From positions 62,001-126,000 of the forward strand of contig PHBE01000004.1 of assembly GCA_002841885.1 (NCBI GenBank): a DNA stretch of 64,000 bases, written 5' to 3'. Positions 39,693 through 50,143 of the stretch are shown one piece after another. The number at the start of each line of letters is the position of its first letter. Positions within the stretch are counted from its first letter, which is position 1. The notes under the pieces were generated by a model. That model did no database searches, had not been told where the DNA came from, and worked only from the letters and a program-made list of their open reading frames with translations. This DNA is from Deltaproteobacteria bacterium HGW-Deltaproteobacteria-18. Lineage in GTDB: Bacteria; Desulfobacterota; Desulfovibrionia; Desulfovibrionales; Desulfomicrobiaceae. A program made the position numbers and the translations under genes.

Positions 39693-42600
39693 TCACGAAC
39701 AAAGGAACCTGCCGAGAACATCCTCCAGCCGGCGCCGTTCCAGGGGTTTGGAAAGATACTCGTCCATGCCCTTTGCGAGGCACCTGTCCCGATCCCCGGT
39801 TGTGGCGTGAGCCGTCATGGCCACGATGGGCAAATGCCGCATCCCGAGCTGCTCGCGGATGATGGCCGTGGCCTCGAAGCCGTCCATGATGGGCATCTGC
39901 ACATCCATGAAGACCAGATCGAAGGAGTGGCCGTCGGCCAAAAGATCCACGGCAACCTTTCCATTGTCGGCCACGGTCACGTCGAGACCGTAGGCTCCAA
40001 GTACTTCCAGGGCGACCATCTGGTTGAACTCGTTGTCCTCGACGAGCAGAATCCGCTTTCCGTCAAGCCCGCCGCTCTCCGCATTGACATAGTCATGAGC
40101 CGTCCTGCCTCCATCCTCCCCGAAGAGTTCGAGCACCCGCCGCAGGAGGTGCCTGCGACGAAGAGGCTTGTTCATGAACTCGACCAGGCCTTGCCCCCCG
40201 AAGGGCCGCTCCTCGACCTGGGCTCCATAAGGCAGCAGAACGATGACCCGTGCCGCATCCCCTTTGGCCGCCAGATATGACCCCAGGAATTCCATGACGC
40301 CCACCTCCCCCAGCGGACAATCGATGACGGCCAGGTCATGATTGAAATGGTCCGATAGGCCCGTCAGGCCATGCAGGGATTCGCACGGGCTGATGCGGGT
40401 GATCTCGCAGCCGAATCCGGACAGAAGCTGCGGGACCACCTGGGTGAGCTTTTCACTTGCGGAAACGAGCATGACCCTGACGCCCGCCAGGCTTTCGGAG
40501 CCTTCGGCGGCCGCAACCGGAGGCTCCGGCACAGCGGCACGAATGGTGAAACAAAACTTGCTCCCCACACGATACTCGGGATCGATCCAGATCTCGCCTC
40601 CCAACATTTCAACGATCTTCCTGCAGATGGTAAGCCCGAGCCCGGTCCCGCCGTAGCGCCGGGTCGTCGAACTGTCGGCCTGTTGAAACGCATCGAAAAG
40701 TCGGTCCCGCTTTTCCATGGGGATGCCGATGCCTGAGTCGGCGACCTCGAACAGCAGCTCGCAGCCCTCGTTGCTCAGCCCTTTGACGCGGACCGCGATG
40801 ACGATCTCGCCCTGCTCCGTGAACTTGAACGCGTTGGAGCACAGATTGATAATGACCTGACGCAAGCGGAACTGGTCGGTGAAAAGTATGCGCGGCACGC
40901 CCTCGTCGATGTCCGCGATAAATTCGATGTCTTTCCTTGATGTCTGCGCCATGAAAAGGCTCAATATTTCGTCGATCATCTCCTCCAGGTCGAAGACCTC
41001 TTCCTCGATGCGCATCTGCCCGGATTCGATCTTCGAAAAGTCGAGGACCTCGTTGACCAGGTGCAGAAGATTCCTGCTCGCGGTGTCGATGACCCGGACG
41101 TACTCCCCCTGCTTCTCGGCCAGATCGGTCTTCTGCAGCACTCCGCTCATGCCGATGATGGCGTTCAGGGGAGTGCGTATCTCATGACTCATATTGGCCA
41201 GAAACAGACTTTTGAACTCGCTGGCCTTCTCCGCAGCATCACGCGCTGTCTCGGCCCTCTCCTTTTCCTTGCGCGCCGAGATGTCCGCGATACTGCCCTC
41301 GAAGACCGGAGAGCCAGAATCGGAATCACTGGTCAGATGCATGGAGACCAGGGCCGGAAAGCGGGTCCCGTCCCTGCGGACCATTTCGATCTCGTGAATC
41401 TTTATCTTTCCCCGTGAAGCCACCATGCCGAAGAAGCTGTCGGCCGCCGCGGCATCCGGGAACAGCTGCTCCTTCACGTTCACAACTGTCTTCATGAACC
41501 CGCGCACATCCTCGTAACCGAACATTCGCGCCGCCGAGATGTTGCAGTCCGCAATCCTGAAATCAATGCCGACCTGCATGATCCCTTCCACGGAATTAAT
41601 GAATATGTTTCTGTATTTCCTCTCGGTCCGCGCAAGAGTCTCCTGCTTTTTTCTCAGCTCGGAGATCATATTGTTGAAGGAATCCGCCAGATCTCCGATC
41701 TCGTCGTTCTGATCGATGACAACATCCCGGAAAGTATTTTCCAGAGTCATTCTTTTTATGGATTCACTCAGATAATAAATGGGATTTGTCAGATACTTCG
41801 TCACCAGAAAAATGATAACAATGGCACCGCTCAAAGACACTGCAAGTTCGATACACAATTTCCTGTATGCGTTGTCTATCTCGTGATCAATAACACTTCT
41901 GTCTATCGACGCGGAAATATATCCAAGAATATTCCCATTAAAGTTCACAACGGGACGATATGCCGACTGATAAACCCTACCATCAACTCTATCTGTCTTC
42001 ATGAGCATCTTTTCTGCCCCGATCCTGGACTTTTCGAAAATCGGAAATCTGTCACTCATCAAATCCGTCGATGCTGTCGAACGCATAGCGTTCATATGAT
42101 CGACATACAGAAAAATATCGTGCTTTATGCTTGATTTGATCTTGTACAAAAGTTGCGAGTCGAAGGGGTACGTCACAATGACGGCACCAAGACAAGACAG
42201 ATCGTGAGGGGCAATGATGGGTGTCGAGGCGCGGATGGAGATGCCGGCAGGGGAAGCGAAGAAGTCGGCGATCTTGGCCAGACGTAGCGTCTGCTGGAGG
42301 ATTTCGGAGTTCTCGTCGACAAAAAAGGAAGGCGTCCCTGGTTCGCCGTCAAAACTGCGCCCGAGCAACTTCCTGTTCGCGTCAAAGATTTCGACGATGG
42401 CGTTATCCCAGATATCCTGCTTGTAATAGAGAAAATTCTGTACCTCGCCCGGGCGCAGGACAAGGCCATCCCCGACAAGCTCCGCTGCAAGATCTGCTTT
42501 CTGAACGGCATTTTTCATGTAGTATATCAACATATTCGACACGTCTTTCGATGCATCGACCAACTTCCCCTGCAAAATGGAGCTCTGACTTATCTTTATA

Positions 42601-42737
42601 GTGTAATAATTATAATAACTTATCAATATAATCGGAAAAGCTATGATAATCGCAAATACGATAGCAAATTTTGTCCGTATGGAAAGTCTTATTTTTTTGC
42701 GAAATGAATTGATCATATTTATTTCGCTATCAATCAT
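39693..42737 (-). CDS. Membrane hybrid histidine kinase (sensor-HAMP-PAS-HisKA-HATPase-REC-REC)
   Basis: A 1014-residue sensor kinase. Transmembrane helices at about 23-42 and 297-315 flank a periplasmic sensor. HAMP (about 316-368), PAS (about 372-490), HisKA with phospho-His near 518 ([16 protein letters not shown]) and HATPase (about 610-735) follow. A degenerate receiver (about 750-870, LVSASE replacing the acidic pair) precedes a full receiver (about 893-1010, LVEDNEFNQ and [12 protein letters not shown]). Its ATG overlaps the end of the upstream solute-binding-protein gene by 8 bases (ATGATTGA). This direct coupling suggests that the binding protein and the kinase act together. Codon use becomes more AT-rich in the N-terminal third. 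Confidence 0.92.
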   Translation of the reverse strand: MIDSEINMINSFRKKIRLSIRTKFAIVFAIIIAFPIILISYYNYYTIKISQSSILQGKLVDASKDVSNMLIYYMKNAVQKADLAAELVGDGLVLRPGEVQNFLYYKQDIWDNAIVEIFDANRKLLGRSFDGEPGTPSFFVDENSEILQQTLRLAKIADFFASPAGISIRASTPIIAPHDLSCLGAVIVTYPFDSQLLYKIKSSIKHDIFLYVDHMNAMRSTASTDLMSDRFPIFEKSRIGAEKMLMKTDRVDGRVYQSAYRPVVNFNGNILGYISASIDRSVIDHEIDNAYRKLCIELAVSLSGAIVIIFLVTKYLTNPIYYLSESIKRMTLENTFRDVVIDQNDEIGDLADSFNNMISELRKKQETLARTERKYRNIFINSVEGIMQVGIDFRIADCNISAARMFGYEDVRGFMKTVVNVKEQLFPDAAAADSFFGMVASRGKIKIHEIEMVRRDGTRFPALVSMHLTSDSDSGSPVFEGSIADISARKEKERAETARDAAEKASEFKSLFLANMSHEIRTPLNAIIGMSGVLQKTDLAEKQGEYVRVIDTASRNLLHLVNEVLDFSKIESGQMRIEEEVFDLEEMIDEILSLFMAQTSRKDIEFIADIDEGVPRILFTDQFRLRQVIINLCSNAFKFTEQGEIVIAVRVKGLSNEGCELLFEVADSGIGIPMEKRDRLFDAFQQADSSTTRRYGGTGLGLTICRKIVEMLGGEIWIDPEYRVGSKFCFTIRAAVPEPPVAAAEGSESLAGVRVMLVSASEKLTQVVPQLLSGFGCEITRISPCESLHGLTGLSDHFNHDLAVIDCPLGEVGVMEFLGSYLAAKGDAARVIVLLPYGAQVEERPFGGQGLVEFMNKPLRRRHLLRRVLELFGEDGGRTAHDYVNAESGGLDGKRILLVEDNEFNQMVALEVLGAYGLDVTVADNGKVAVDLLADGHSFDLVFMDVQMPIMDGFEATAIIREQLGMRHLPIVAMTAHATTGDRDRCLAKGMDEYLSKPLERRRLEDVLGRFLCS

Positions 42738-44331
42738 CTGTAATATTTACTTTGTGATAGTAATAAGATCCATTTATATTATATATAAGTCCACAGATAT
42801 GTGATGAATGGGCGATATGCTGCTCGGCATGGGCCAGAGGCACCCACGGCGCTTGGTCATGGATGACTTCCTGGGCTCTTTCATAGATCCTGGAACGTTC
42901 CTTGACGTCACAGGTCTCCTGGGCCCTGAGCAGCAGTTCATGGACTTCGCCGTTGTTGAAGAAAGCGCGATTCATGGCCGTGGGCTTGGAGATGTTGTCC
43001 GCGTCCAGGAGCGTATAGAGGAAGTTGTCCGGGTCACCGTTGTCGCCCACCCACCCGAGCAGACACATGTCATGCTCACCATCGTCGACACGTTCCAGAA
43101 ATTCGCGCCATGGATAGGAGATGATAGTAGCCTTGATCCCCAGAGCGGCCAGATTCTGCTGGATGATGCGGGCCACTTCGAGGGGTGCGGGCATGTATGG
43201 GCGCGGCGTGGTCATGACATGGATATTCGTGTCGAACCCGTTCGCCCATCCCGCCTGCGCAAGCAACTCTCTGGCCAACCCGGGATCATAGCCGTAGTCC
43301 GCAATATTCCCGTTATGCCCCCATATGGACGGAGGGACCGGCGTTGCGGCGGGAGCGGCAGAGCTTTGATACACGAAACGGATGAGCCTGGCCTTGTTGA
43401 TGGCGTGGTTCACGGCCCGCCTTACCAGCACGTTGTCGAAGGGTGGCCGCTGGGTGTTCATGGCCAGGTAGGCCACGTTCATGCCCGGTCGCCGGACCAT
43501 GACAGCACCCGGCATTTGCCGGATTTTAGGGATATCCGAAGGTTTGAGGTTGTCGATGACGTGGACCGCGCCCCGCTGAAACTCCTCAAAGCGCAGGGTC
43601 GTGCTTTTGATGACCCTGAAGTGCAACCGGGAAACCCGGGGGCCGCCGCCCCAATACCCGTCGTTGCGATCCAGGACGTACTCCGTCCCCTCGGCAGCGA
43701 CGGTCGGGCCTGACAGAAGAAAAGGCCCCGTGCCGACCGGATTCCACTCGAAGAGGGGACCATGGAGTCTCACGGCGGCAGGGCTGACGATGGGCGCGGC
43801 CATGGGCATGGCCAGATTGGCCAAAAAGGGGGCATAGGGCTTTTTCAGACGTATGACCAACGTATGGGCATCAATCGCATGCATGTCCTCGATATGCTCC
43901 AGGGCGAAGCGGGCATATTTCGCCTTGTGGTTGAAATATGCATGCGTCCTGTCTATCTGCCTGGAAAAGGAAAAGATCACGGCCTCGGCATCGAAGACCG
44001 TCCCGTCATGAAACACCACACCCTTGCGCAGATGAAATGTCCACACCTTCCCATCGTCTGAAGTCTTCCAGTCTGTCGCCAGACAAGGCTCAATCTCAGA
44101 AGTCTGATTCGCGTACCTGACAAGCCCCTCGCATATGGCATTTGTAATCTTTGCGGATTCGTAGTCTGTAATCACTGCAGGATCCAGGGAGATCGGCGCG
44201 GCATTCAGTGTCATGACAAAGGAGTCTTCCCGTGCGTCAGAACATTTTGGGGAAAACAGGAACAAGGCGACGAGCAGCATCACTGATTTTCCAAGCAACT
44301 GTATCATAAGATTCCCAATATGATTGAGCAT
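42730..44331 (-). CDS. Oligopeptide/dipeptide-type solute-binding protein coupled to a hybrid kinase
   Basis: A 533-residue SBP_bac_5 (DppA/OppA) protein. The ATG at 44331 follows a G-rich site; a later ATG at 44307 is possible. A hydrophobic signal (about 15-32) is followed by family features: LDPAVITDYES, WTFHLRKGVVFHDGT, VGTGPF and MNTQRPPFDNVLVRRAVNHA. It has no permease or ATPase partner and overlaps the hybrid kinase gene by 8 bases. It is divergent from a paralogue at 45.1 kb. A role as periplasmic receptor for the kinase is more likely than transport (inference). Confidence 0.88.
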   Translation of the reverse strand: MLNHIGNLMIQLLGKSVMLLVALFLFSPKCSDAREDSFVMTLNAAPISLDPAVITDYESAKITNAICEGLVRYANQTSEIEPCLATDWKTSDDGKVWTFHLRKGVVFHDGTVFDAEAVIFSFSRQIDRTHAYFNHKAKYARFALEHIEDMHAIDAHTLVIRLKKPYAPFLANLAMPMAAPIVSPAAVRLHGPLFEWNPVGTGPFLLSGPTVAAEGTEYVLDRNDGYWGGGPRVSRLHFRVIKSTTLRFEEFQRGAVHVIDNLKPSDIPKIRQMPGAVMVRRPGMNVAYLAMNTQRPPFDNVLVRRAVNHAINKARLIRFVYQSSAAPAATPVPPSIWGHNGNIADYGYDPGLARELLAQAGWANGFDTNIHVMTTPRPYMPAPLEVARIIQQNLAALGIKATIISYPWREFLERVDDGEHDMCLLGWVGDNGDPDNFLYTLLDADNISKPTAMNRAFFNNGEVHELLLRAQETCDVKERSRIYERAQEVIHDQAPWVPLAHAEQHIAHSSHICGLIYNINGSYYYHKVNITDD

Positions 44332-45065
44332 AGGCCCCCCGCAATCATACAGCGTGACACGGGGAGAAGCGTTCCCTCCAAGGCCAAAATCGCTGGACAG
44401 CATGACAGGTGCATAAAATTCATGAACGTTTAATGTAGCGCGATACGAACCGGATCAGATCGAAACGGTCGGCATAGCTTCAAGGCCGCCTTCAAAACGG
44501 ACTCCGTCGCCCGCCATTTGCGCCGCAGGCACCCGTATGCCCGTACGTTAGAAGGATCCCGCTGCGAGAATAGAGAGTTAACCCTTGGCATTTATTCAAG
44601 AAAAAAGCACCCACTCCCCTCCCACCACAAATTTAAAAGCTATTCCCACAAGTCTCAGACCTTATCCAGGGTAATGCAGACTGGGTATGAGTAGTGTTTG
44701 TTAATTTTCAAATTCATGATTACGCATCTATGAGTATTCAATCAGAACAAGTATGTACTCATTTTTAATTATAGCTACACCAAGAAAAACGAGCACATAC
44801 CGCACCACCCTACTCCAGCAAACCAAATCTGCAAATCAGTAGACAAAAACAACATAACTACTACTCATTTACACGAGTAAGCATATTCGTATTTTTGATG
44901 AATAATTATCGAGATAAATAGTTACTAATGCCTATATATTACGCATTATATTTTCAGCATATATTATAAATATCCAGCAGTACAACGGCACTCCCGACAT
45001 CGGCAGGCATGCGTACATGTTTTACCCATCTCAACCCCTGTTTCAATTTCAGATGGAGCGGAAAA
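44332..45065. promoter_or_regulatory. Divergent control region with four ATGAGTA sites
   Basis: The 730-base, AT-rich region between two divergent binding-protein genes has ATGAGTA at 44687 and 44730 and its reverse complement TACTCAT at 44756 and 44862, a symmetrical arrangement that suggests a regulator-binding array. No gene is evident in the region. The nearby LuxR-type regulator at 47.0 kb is a candidate binder. Confidence 0.4.
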
Positions 45066-46631
45066 ATGGGCGTCTTCATTTCCTTTTCAATGACAATCCT
45101 GTTCACATTTCTGATGATCTGCAGCGGCTTCTGCCAGGATCGCGCGCAAACCATCGTCTGGGGCAGAGGCGGCGATTCCATCTCCCTGGATCCGGCCCTG
45201 GCCCAGGACGGCGAGTCCCTGAAGGTCACGATGCACATCTTCGAGACGCTGGTCCGCTTCAGGATAGGCACCTTTGAAATCGAGCCTTGGCTGGCCCAGG
45301 CATGGACGACGTCGGAAAACGGCACGGCCTGGACCTTCACCCTGCGTGACGGCCTGAAATTCTCCGACGGCTCGCCCTGTGACGCAGCAGCCGTGGTCTT
45401 CTCCTTCATGCGCCAGATCGACAGAAACCACCCTTACTACACCGAAGGAATCTGGGCCCAGTCAACCTTCGCCGGCGTCAAGACAGTTGAGGCCCTGGAT
45501 CGGCTGACGGTGCGCATCACCCTGGAAAAGCCCTACGCCCCCTTTCTGTCGAACCTGGCCATGATCGCCGCCGCCCCCATCGTCTGTCCCAACGCCGTCA
45601 AGCGCTACGGCAGTGAATTCGGAAAAAATCCCGTCGGAAGCGGTCCTCTGGCTTTCGTTGAATGGGTCCCCGGCGAGAGGATCGCGCTGCAACGCAATCC
45701 GCACTACTGGGGCCCCGCCCCGGAGTTCGACACCCTCATCTTTCGTTCCATCATCAACAACCGCAATCGCCTGAGCGCCCTCAAGGCCGGGGTGCTGCAC
45801 GGCATGGACGGCGTGGATTATGAAATCCAGCGTCAGATCATGCGTGACGAGTCCCTGCGGTTGACCACGGGCCTGCCCATGAACGTGGGCTACCTGGCCA
45901 TGAACACCCAGCGGCCACCCTTCGATAACGTACTGGTAAGGCGGGCCGTGAACCACGCCATCAACAAGCAAAGCCTCGTCAAGCTCTTCTACCAGGACAT
46001 AGCGGTCATCGCCAAAGGCCCCCTGCCGCCGGGCATGCTCGGCTACGACCCCGATCAACCGGAGTATGGGTTTGATCCGCAGCAGGCCAGGGAACTCATG
46101 AGACAGGCAGGGTACGCAGAAGGCGTGACGGCCCGCCTGTGGACACCGCCGGTGCCCCGTCCAGCCATCCCCGAACCCATGAAGATCGCCATGTCCATCC
46201 AGTCGTCCCTGGCCGCCATCGGCATCCGTCTCGAGATCGTGTCGCCGGCCACCTGGCGGGAATATCTCGACCAGGTCAACAACGGCGAACATGACGCCTG
46301 CCTTCTGAGCTGGATGGGAGACAACGGGGATCCGGACAACTTCCTCTACACCCTCCTGGACATGGACAACGCGGTGAAACCCAAGGCCCTGAACAGGGCG
46401 TTTTTCAAGGACCAGGAGGTTCATGCCCTCCTTATCCAGGCTCAACAGGAACTGGATCCCAAAAACCGGGACGCCCTGTACAAGAAGGCTCTCCTGCGCA
46501 TCCACGATCAGGCTCCATGGGTTCCCCTGGCTCACGCGCAAACGCTGATGGCCATGCGCAGCAACCTTTTCGGCTGCGAAATGACGGCCTTCAACCTCCC
46601 ATATCTCGCCAACGCTTCACGGAGTCGGTAG
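45066..46631 (+). CDS. Oligopeptide/dipeptide-type solute-binding protein (paralogue), orphan
   Basis: A 521-residue SBP_bac_5 protein, clearly paralogous to the divergent gene at 42.7 kb. The ATG at 45066 is preceded by GGAGCGGAAAA; a signal peptide covers about 1-23 (ending SGFCQ). Family segments SLDPALAQDGES, WTFTLRDGLKFSDGS, VGSGPL and MNTQRPPFDNVLVRRAVNHA are present. There is no transporter partner nearby. The next gene on this strand is a response regulator, so a sensory role within the local signalling cluster is inferred. Confidence 0.88.
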   Translation: MGVFISFSMTILFTFLMICSGFCQDRAQTIVWGRGGDSISLDPALAQDGESLKVTMHIFETLVRFRIGTFEIEPWLAQAWTTSENGTAWTFTLRDGLKFSDGSPCDAAAVVFSFMRQIDRNHPYYTEGIWAQSTFAGVKTVEALDRLTVRITLEKPYAPFLSNLAMIAAAPIVCPNAVKRYGSEFGKNPVGSGPLAFVEWVPGERIALQRNPHYWGPAPEFDTLIFRSIINNRNRLSALKAGVLHGMDGVDYEIQRQIMRDESLRLTTGLPMNVGYLAMNTQRPPFDNVLVRRAVNHAINKQSLVKLFYQDIAVIAKGPLPPGMLGYDPDQPEYGFDPQQARELMRQAGYAEGVTARLWTPPVPRPAIPEPMKIAMSIQSSLAAIGIRLEIVSPATWREYLDQVNNGEHDACLLSWMGDNGDPDNFLYTLLDMDNAVKPKALNRAFFKDQEVHALLIQAQQELDPKNRDALYKKALLRIHDQAPWVPLAHAQTLMAMRSNLFGCEMTAFNLPYLANASRSR

Positions 46632-47024
46632 TGCCGGACACGGGACGGTCTCACCACACACCCCGTTGTTGCGCCGCATATACCCCGTCTCGCGAATATG
46701 CGCCGTAGCGTATACCGCCAGTTTCTCGGCAGACTCTTCGACTTTTAAGCATCGGTCGCCCTCCCCTGAGGCAGTCGGGAACAAAGCCCCCATCGGTTTT
46801 TTTTGAGGGGGAGGCGATCGTGGTGCAGAAAAAAACAGATGGAAGACCAACGCTGCTCGCAGTCGTCATTCATGACGTCTGTCAATGCAAACTGCCCCCC
46901 TGCTACGGAGGCTCCGCCTTACGGCGGGATACAGACAGCAAATGGGACATGTAATTTATGAGAGGAATAGCTTGAGTTATCGCGTTGCGCATGGCAACAA
47001 TGAAAGTAATCGGGGAGGCCTGTC
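46632..47024. other. Intergenic region upstream of a response regulator
   Basis: No gene seen. It contains an eight-T run at 46798-46806 flanked by C-rich and G-rich tracts, which could form a weak hairpin, and a short GC palindrome near 46905-46925. The promoter of the response regulator must lie here. Confidence 0.4.
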
Positions 47025-47690
47025 ATGAAAAAAAGGATTCTGCTGATTGAGGACGATGACCTGCTTCGCATGGGCCTAAGGTCCATAATTCAGACCCGCA
47101 AGGAATACAGCGTCGAAGCCGACACGGCCAGCGGCAAGGAAGCGCTCCGCCTCTTTGAACTTCACCGCCCTGATCTGGCGATCCTTGACCTGGTCCTGCC
47201 CGACATATCAGGTATAGAGGTACTGGAGCGCATGAAGCAGATTTTGCCGGAAACGCCCGTGGTAGTGCTCACATCCCATGACGAGAACGAACTCCTCTTC
47301 AATGCTCTGGAGACGGGTGCCAATTGTTACGTCCTGAAAGGCGCCGGCCCCGAAGAACTCTTCCTTGGCATCCACTATGCCCTGATGGACGAAATGTTCA
47401 TAAGCCCGATGCTGGCCAAGACCATCGTGGAGGCCTATCGGTTCGTCAACCGCCAACGAAAATCCCTGCCGCCTTTGGACGATCTTACACCCAGAGAAAA
47501 GGAAGTCGTGCGCCTCATCATTGATGGCAAAAAAAGCAAGGAAATTGCGGACACCCTTTTCATAAGTGTAAAAACCGTCAACAAGCACCGCTCGAACATT
47601 CTGGAAAAGCTGGGAATGAGCAACCTGGCTGAATTGCGCCTCAGAAAAATATACGTCCTGGACAACATTCTCGGCGGAAACGAATGCTGA
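47025..47690 (+). CDS. LuxR/NarL-type response regulator
   Basis: A 221-residue regulator starting behind GGGAGG. The receiver (1-120) is complete: acidic pair in LIEDDD, phosphoacceptor in ILDLVLPDISG, Thr in VVLTSHD and Lys in YVLKGA. The LuxR HTH (about 150-212) reads LTPREKEVVRLI and KTVNKHRSNILEKLG. It is close in sequence to the T1SS-operon regulator at 28.7 kb, including the linker. Standing next to two hybrid kinases and the ATGAGTA array, it is a plausible output regulator of that cluster. Confidence 0.92.
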   Translation: MKKRILLIEDDDLLRMGLRSIIQTRKEYSVEADTASGKEALRLFELHRPDLAILDLVLPDISGIEVLERMKQILPETPVVVLTSHDENELLFNALETGANCYVLKGAGPEELFLGIHYALMDEMFISPMLAKTIVEAYRFVNRQRKSLPPLDDLTPREKEVVRLIIDGKKSKEIADTLFISVKTVNKHRSNILEKLGMSNLAELRLRKIYVLDNILGGNEC

Positions 47691-47992
47691 AGCATTTCAT
47701 TCACACACGAAATTCAGAATCAATGCCTCTGAAGTGCACGACATGCAATATCGAGCAATTTTGAACAATACCTATCTGAACTTTCATTCAGGATTCTTTT
47801 TTGCCCTTCAATAGTGAACTCCAAATGTGCCAAAACGTCTCCACCACGGGCCCGACACCATAGCTGTTGCATAAAAGATTCGAAGCCTAAAGAGAATCGC
47901 ACCCGGTGGTGGACCTCATGATGCGCTGCGGACTCTACCAGAAGATGCCACGTTGCGACCGCCTGGCATTGATCAAATCCCTGGTCGGGACG
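47691..47992. other. Intergenic region with weak terminator
   Basis: A short stem (CTGAA 47776-47780 with TTCAG 47787-47791) followed by GATTC and six T at 47797 could terminate the regulator transcript. Nothing else is recognisable before the convergent diguanylate cyclase. Confidence 0.4.
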
Positions 47993-48829
47993 CTAGCAAC
48001 TGCCCGGCATGCGCTGGAATGAACGGGTGGTCATGTTTGGAGAAAATATCTCGTAGCTGTTACGCCCCCTCCTTTTGGCCTGATACATCGCCAAATCCGC
48101 GTTATGCATCAGCACGTCGGCGTCAGCACCGTCATCCGGGCACATGGTGATGCCGATGCTCAAGGTGACACGCAGTTCTTGCCCGGAAATGAGATGGGGC
48201 TTCCCGACACTTTGAATCAGCTTCTCGGCGAAGTGGATGACGCTTTGCGAATCCCCTATATCCGGGAGCAGGATCACGAATTCGTCGCCGCCGTAACGAC
48301 TGACAGTATCCGAGTTGCGCACGCTCGCCTGCAGGCGCCTGGCGACGGATTGCAGCAACTGGTCGCCAATGGCATGCCCCAGGGAATCGTTGATGCGCTT
48401 GAAGTGGTCGATATCCAGAAACATCAGCGCCAGCTTGCTGCCGTGGCGATTCGCGAGCAGAATCGACTGTACCAGACGATCGGCCAATAGTGACCGGTTC
48501 GGCAAGTTCGTGAGCAGGTCATGCTCGGCCATGTGGGACAAATGGACCATGACCCTCTCGACCGCCTCGGCCACAACCTGGGCGTTAACCGATGCGACGA
48601 CGAGGTTTTCGTTTGCTTCCCGCAACGAGGTTTCCATTTCCGTACTGAATTCACCCTTGATTTTTTTGGCATTCTTGCGAGGCCGCAGCGCCTTCTTGAC
48701 CATCCTTGAGACTTCTTCCCGCCTGTCGGAAAACGCCTCGCCATGACTGTCTGATTTTGCTTCTGGCGACCTCTTTTCGGCAGCCTTCCGTTTTCTTCCG
48801 GCGTATCTGGTGTCAATCTTACAGATCAT
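47993..48829 (-). CDS. Diguanylate cyclase (GGDEF), soluble
   Basis: A 278-residue protein. The ATG at 48829 has GGGAGAAA upstream. The N-terminal 100 residues are basic and then helical without a recognisable sensor. The GGDEF domain (about 105-265) has HDLLTNLPNRSLL, DIDHFKRINDSLGH, an intact RYGGDEF active site and an RxxD inhibitory site (RNSD) five residues before it. It should make c-di-GMP with product inhibition. It overlaps the preceding gene by 11 bases and is the last of a three-gene run. Confidence 0.9.
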   Translation of the reverse strand: MICKIDTRYAGRKRKAAEKRSPEAKSDSHGEAFSDRREEVSRMVKKALRPRKNAKKIKGEFSTEMETSLREANENLVVASVNAQVVAEAVERVMVHLSHMAEHDLLTNLPNRSLLADRLVQSILLANRHGSKLALMFLDIDHFKRINDSLGHAIGDQLLQSVARRLQASVRNSDTVSRYGGDEFVILLPDIGDSQSVIHFAEKLIQSVGKPHLISGQELRVTLSIGITMCPDDGADADVLMHNADLAMYQAKRRGRNSYEIFSPNMTTRSFQRMPGSC

Positions 48830-49382
48830 GACGTTTCTCCCGCTCCGCCACCGCAGTTGCGACACCACAGACCGGAGCAAGCAGGCGCGTGGTCAAGGAG
48901 TTTCCAATCAAGGTGGCGAGCAATTCAATGAAAGTTATAAGCAGGGAACTGCTTGCCTGCGCTGCCGCGACCGGGTCGCGCCCAGCCATGCGCATGCTGA
49001 TTCGCAACGGAAGAGATTCGTGATCCACCGGCTCATCCGAAATAGCCAGCCAAGGGAAGGCGGCGCTCGTCAGATGCAGGGACCTGTTGAGAATGGCATC
49101 GACCCCATTGCCGCCGATCACAGGAGTCAACTGGGCGGAGATCAGCAGCCATATCTCGGAGGTCGCCTTGGCAATGGCGATTGCGTCCGCAGAGTCTCCG
49201 CCGCGTTGCCTCAGAGTACGTCGTATCGCTTCGCGACAATGTTCGCGATCTGTGATTGGTATGAAAATGACTCCTGAAAGATTATCCCGGCTTTTCCGTA
49301 TTGAAATGCACGGCTCATCAGAACGACGTAATAATTTATCGTATTTCGGTTGCCTCAAATTAGAACTGCTGCAAAGCTTCAT
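48819..49382 (-). CDS. Conserved-looking protein of unknown function, coupled to a diguanylate cyclase
   Basis: A 187-residue protein. The start at ATG 49382 overlaps the stop of the preceding small gene (TGATG), and its end overlaps the diguanylate cyclase start by 11 bases; this double coupling is the main support. Residues about 75-187 look like a compact helical domain with REAIRRTLRQRGG, a segment ending in ILNRSLHLTSA, and LLITFIELLATLIGNSLTTRLL near the C-terminus. I recall similar ORFs beside GGDEF genes but cannot name a family. The first 50 residues are low-complexity and may not be translated if initiation occurs further in. Confidence 0.6.
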   Translation of the reverse strand: MKLCSSSNLRQPKYDKLLRRSDEPCISIRKSRDNLSGVIFIPITDREHCREAIRRTLRQRGGDSADAIAIAKATSEIWLLISAQLTPVIGGNGVDAILNRSLHLTSAAFPWLAISDEPVDHESLPLRISMRMAGRDPVAAAQASSSLLITFIELLATLIGNSLTTRLLAPVCGVATAVAEREKRHDL

Positions 49383-49669
49383 CACGCATGACCACGCAGG
49401 ATTAAAATTGCCAAAAAGATCAGGATTGAAATTACAATAGCCCAAAGCAGAGTCCAGACAATTCTTCCAGATTTCTTGTCACACACAGAGATCCGCCATT
49501 TCTGGTCTTGTTGCAAAAAATTGAATTTGAGCGAATGCAAATTTTCAATATCTTTGTCTTTAGATCTTAAAATATTATTAAAAATAACATGTCGCTTGCT
49601 AACTTTTTGCAATAACATCAGTTCACCATGTTCGAATATTTGTTGATGTTTTATCAAGAGATCGAACAC
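49382..49669 (-). CDS. Small membrane-anchored hypothetical protein
   Basis: A 95-residue protein with a hydrophilic helical N-terminal part and one transmembrane segment near the C-terminus (WTLLWAIVISILIFLAILIL). Initiation is GTG at 49669 or possibly ATG 49618, which has GGTGA upstream. The stop overlaps the next start (TGATG). Not recognised; it may regulate or localise the downstream diguanylate cyclase (inference). Confidence 0.5.
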   Translation of the reverse strand: MFDLLIKHQQIFEHGELMLLQKVSKRHVIFNNILRSKDKDIENLHSLKFNFLQQDQKWRISVCDKKSGRIVWTLLWAIVISILIFLAILILRGHA

Positions 49670-50143
49670 GCAAACGCCAGAGAGAGTTCCTGCTCAACAA
49701 CAAACTTATTAAGCAACGATCGCGCCAACATGATACGAGAAATATAATCTTACAAAAGCCTGATTGCATTAACTAAATTAAAATTCAAAAGCGACAGAGG
49801 AGCAGCAAAATCAGAACAAATCCGTTGCATACACCAAAACCGGGATATATGACGGGCAAATACCTGAAAAAATACTTACGCTCTTGCGGATTATTATCCG
49901 AAAAAATATTTTCAACCCCCGTTATTGCAGTTAGAATTCTTTTTACTTATATGATGAACGCAAACAATATATGCATCACTTTTAGGATGCTCAAAAAGTT
50001 TCTACAAATTGCCGATTGATGTCTTACATTATGCGAAGACATTATTTCAATACAAATTGATCTTCAATTTCAGATCAAAGTGGAATTCTCACATTGCAAA
50101 ATTTTAATGACACAGTGCCAGAAACTATGTCATTAAAAATTAC
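49670..50143. other. AT-rich divergent intergenic region
   Basis: About 470 AT-rich bases between the minus-strand GGDEF operon and the plus-strand CheB-CheR gene. Small frames here (for example 49825-50019) have no ribosome site or family resemblance. No GG-N10-GC element was found. Confidence 0.5.

Noticed and set aside
49825-50019. 64-codon plus-strand frame upstream of the CheB-CheR gene
   Set aside because: Lies in AT-rich intergenic DNA with no ribosome site and a composition that looks random.
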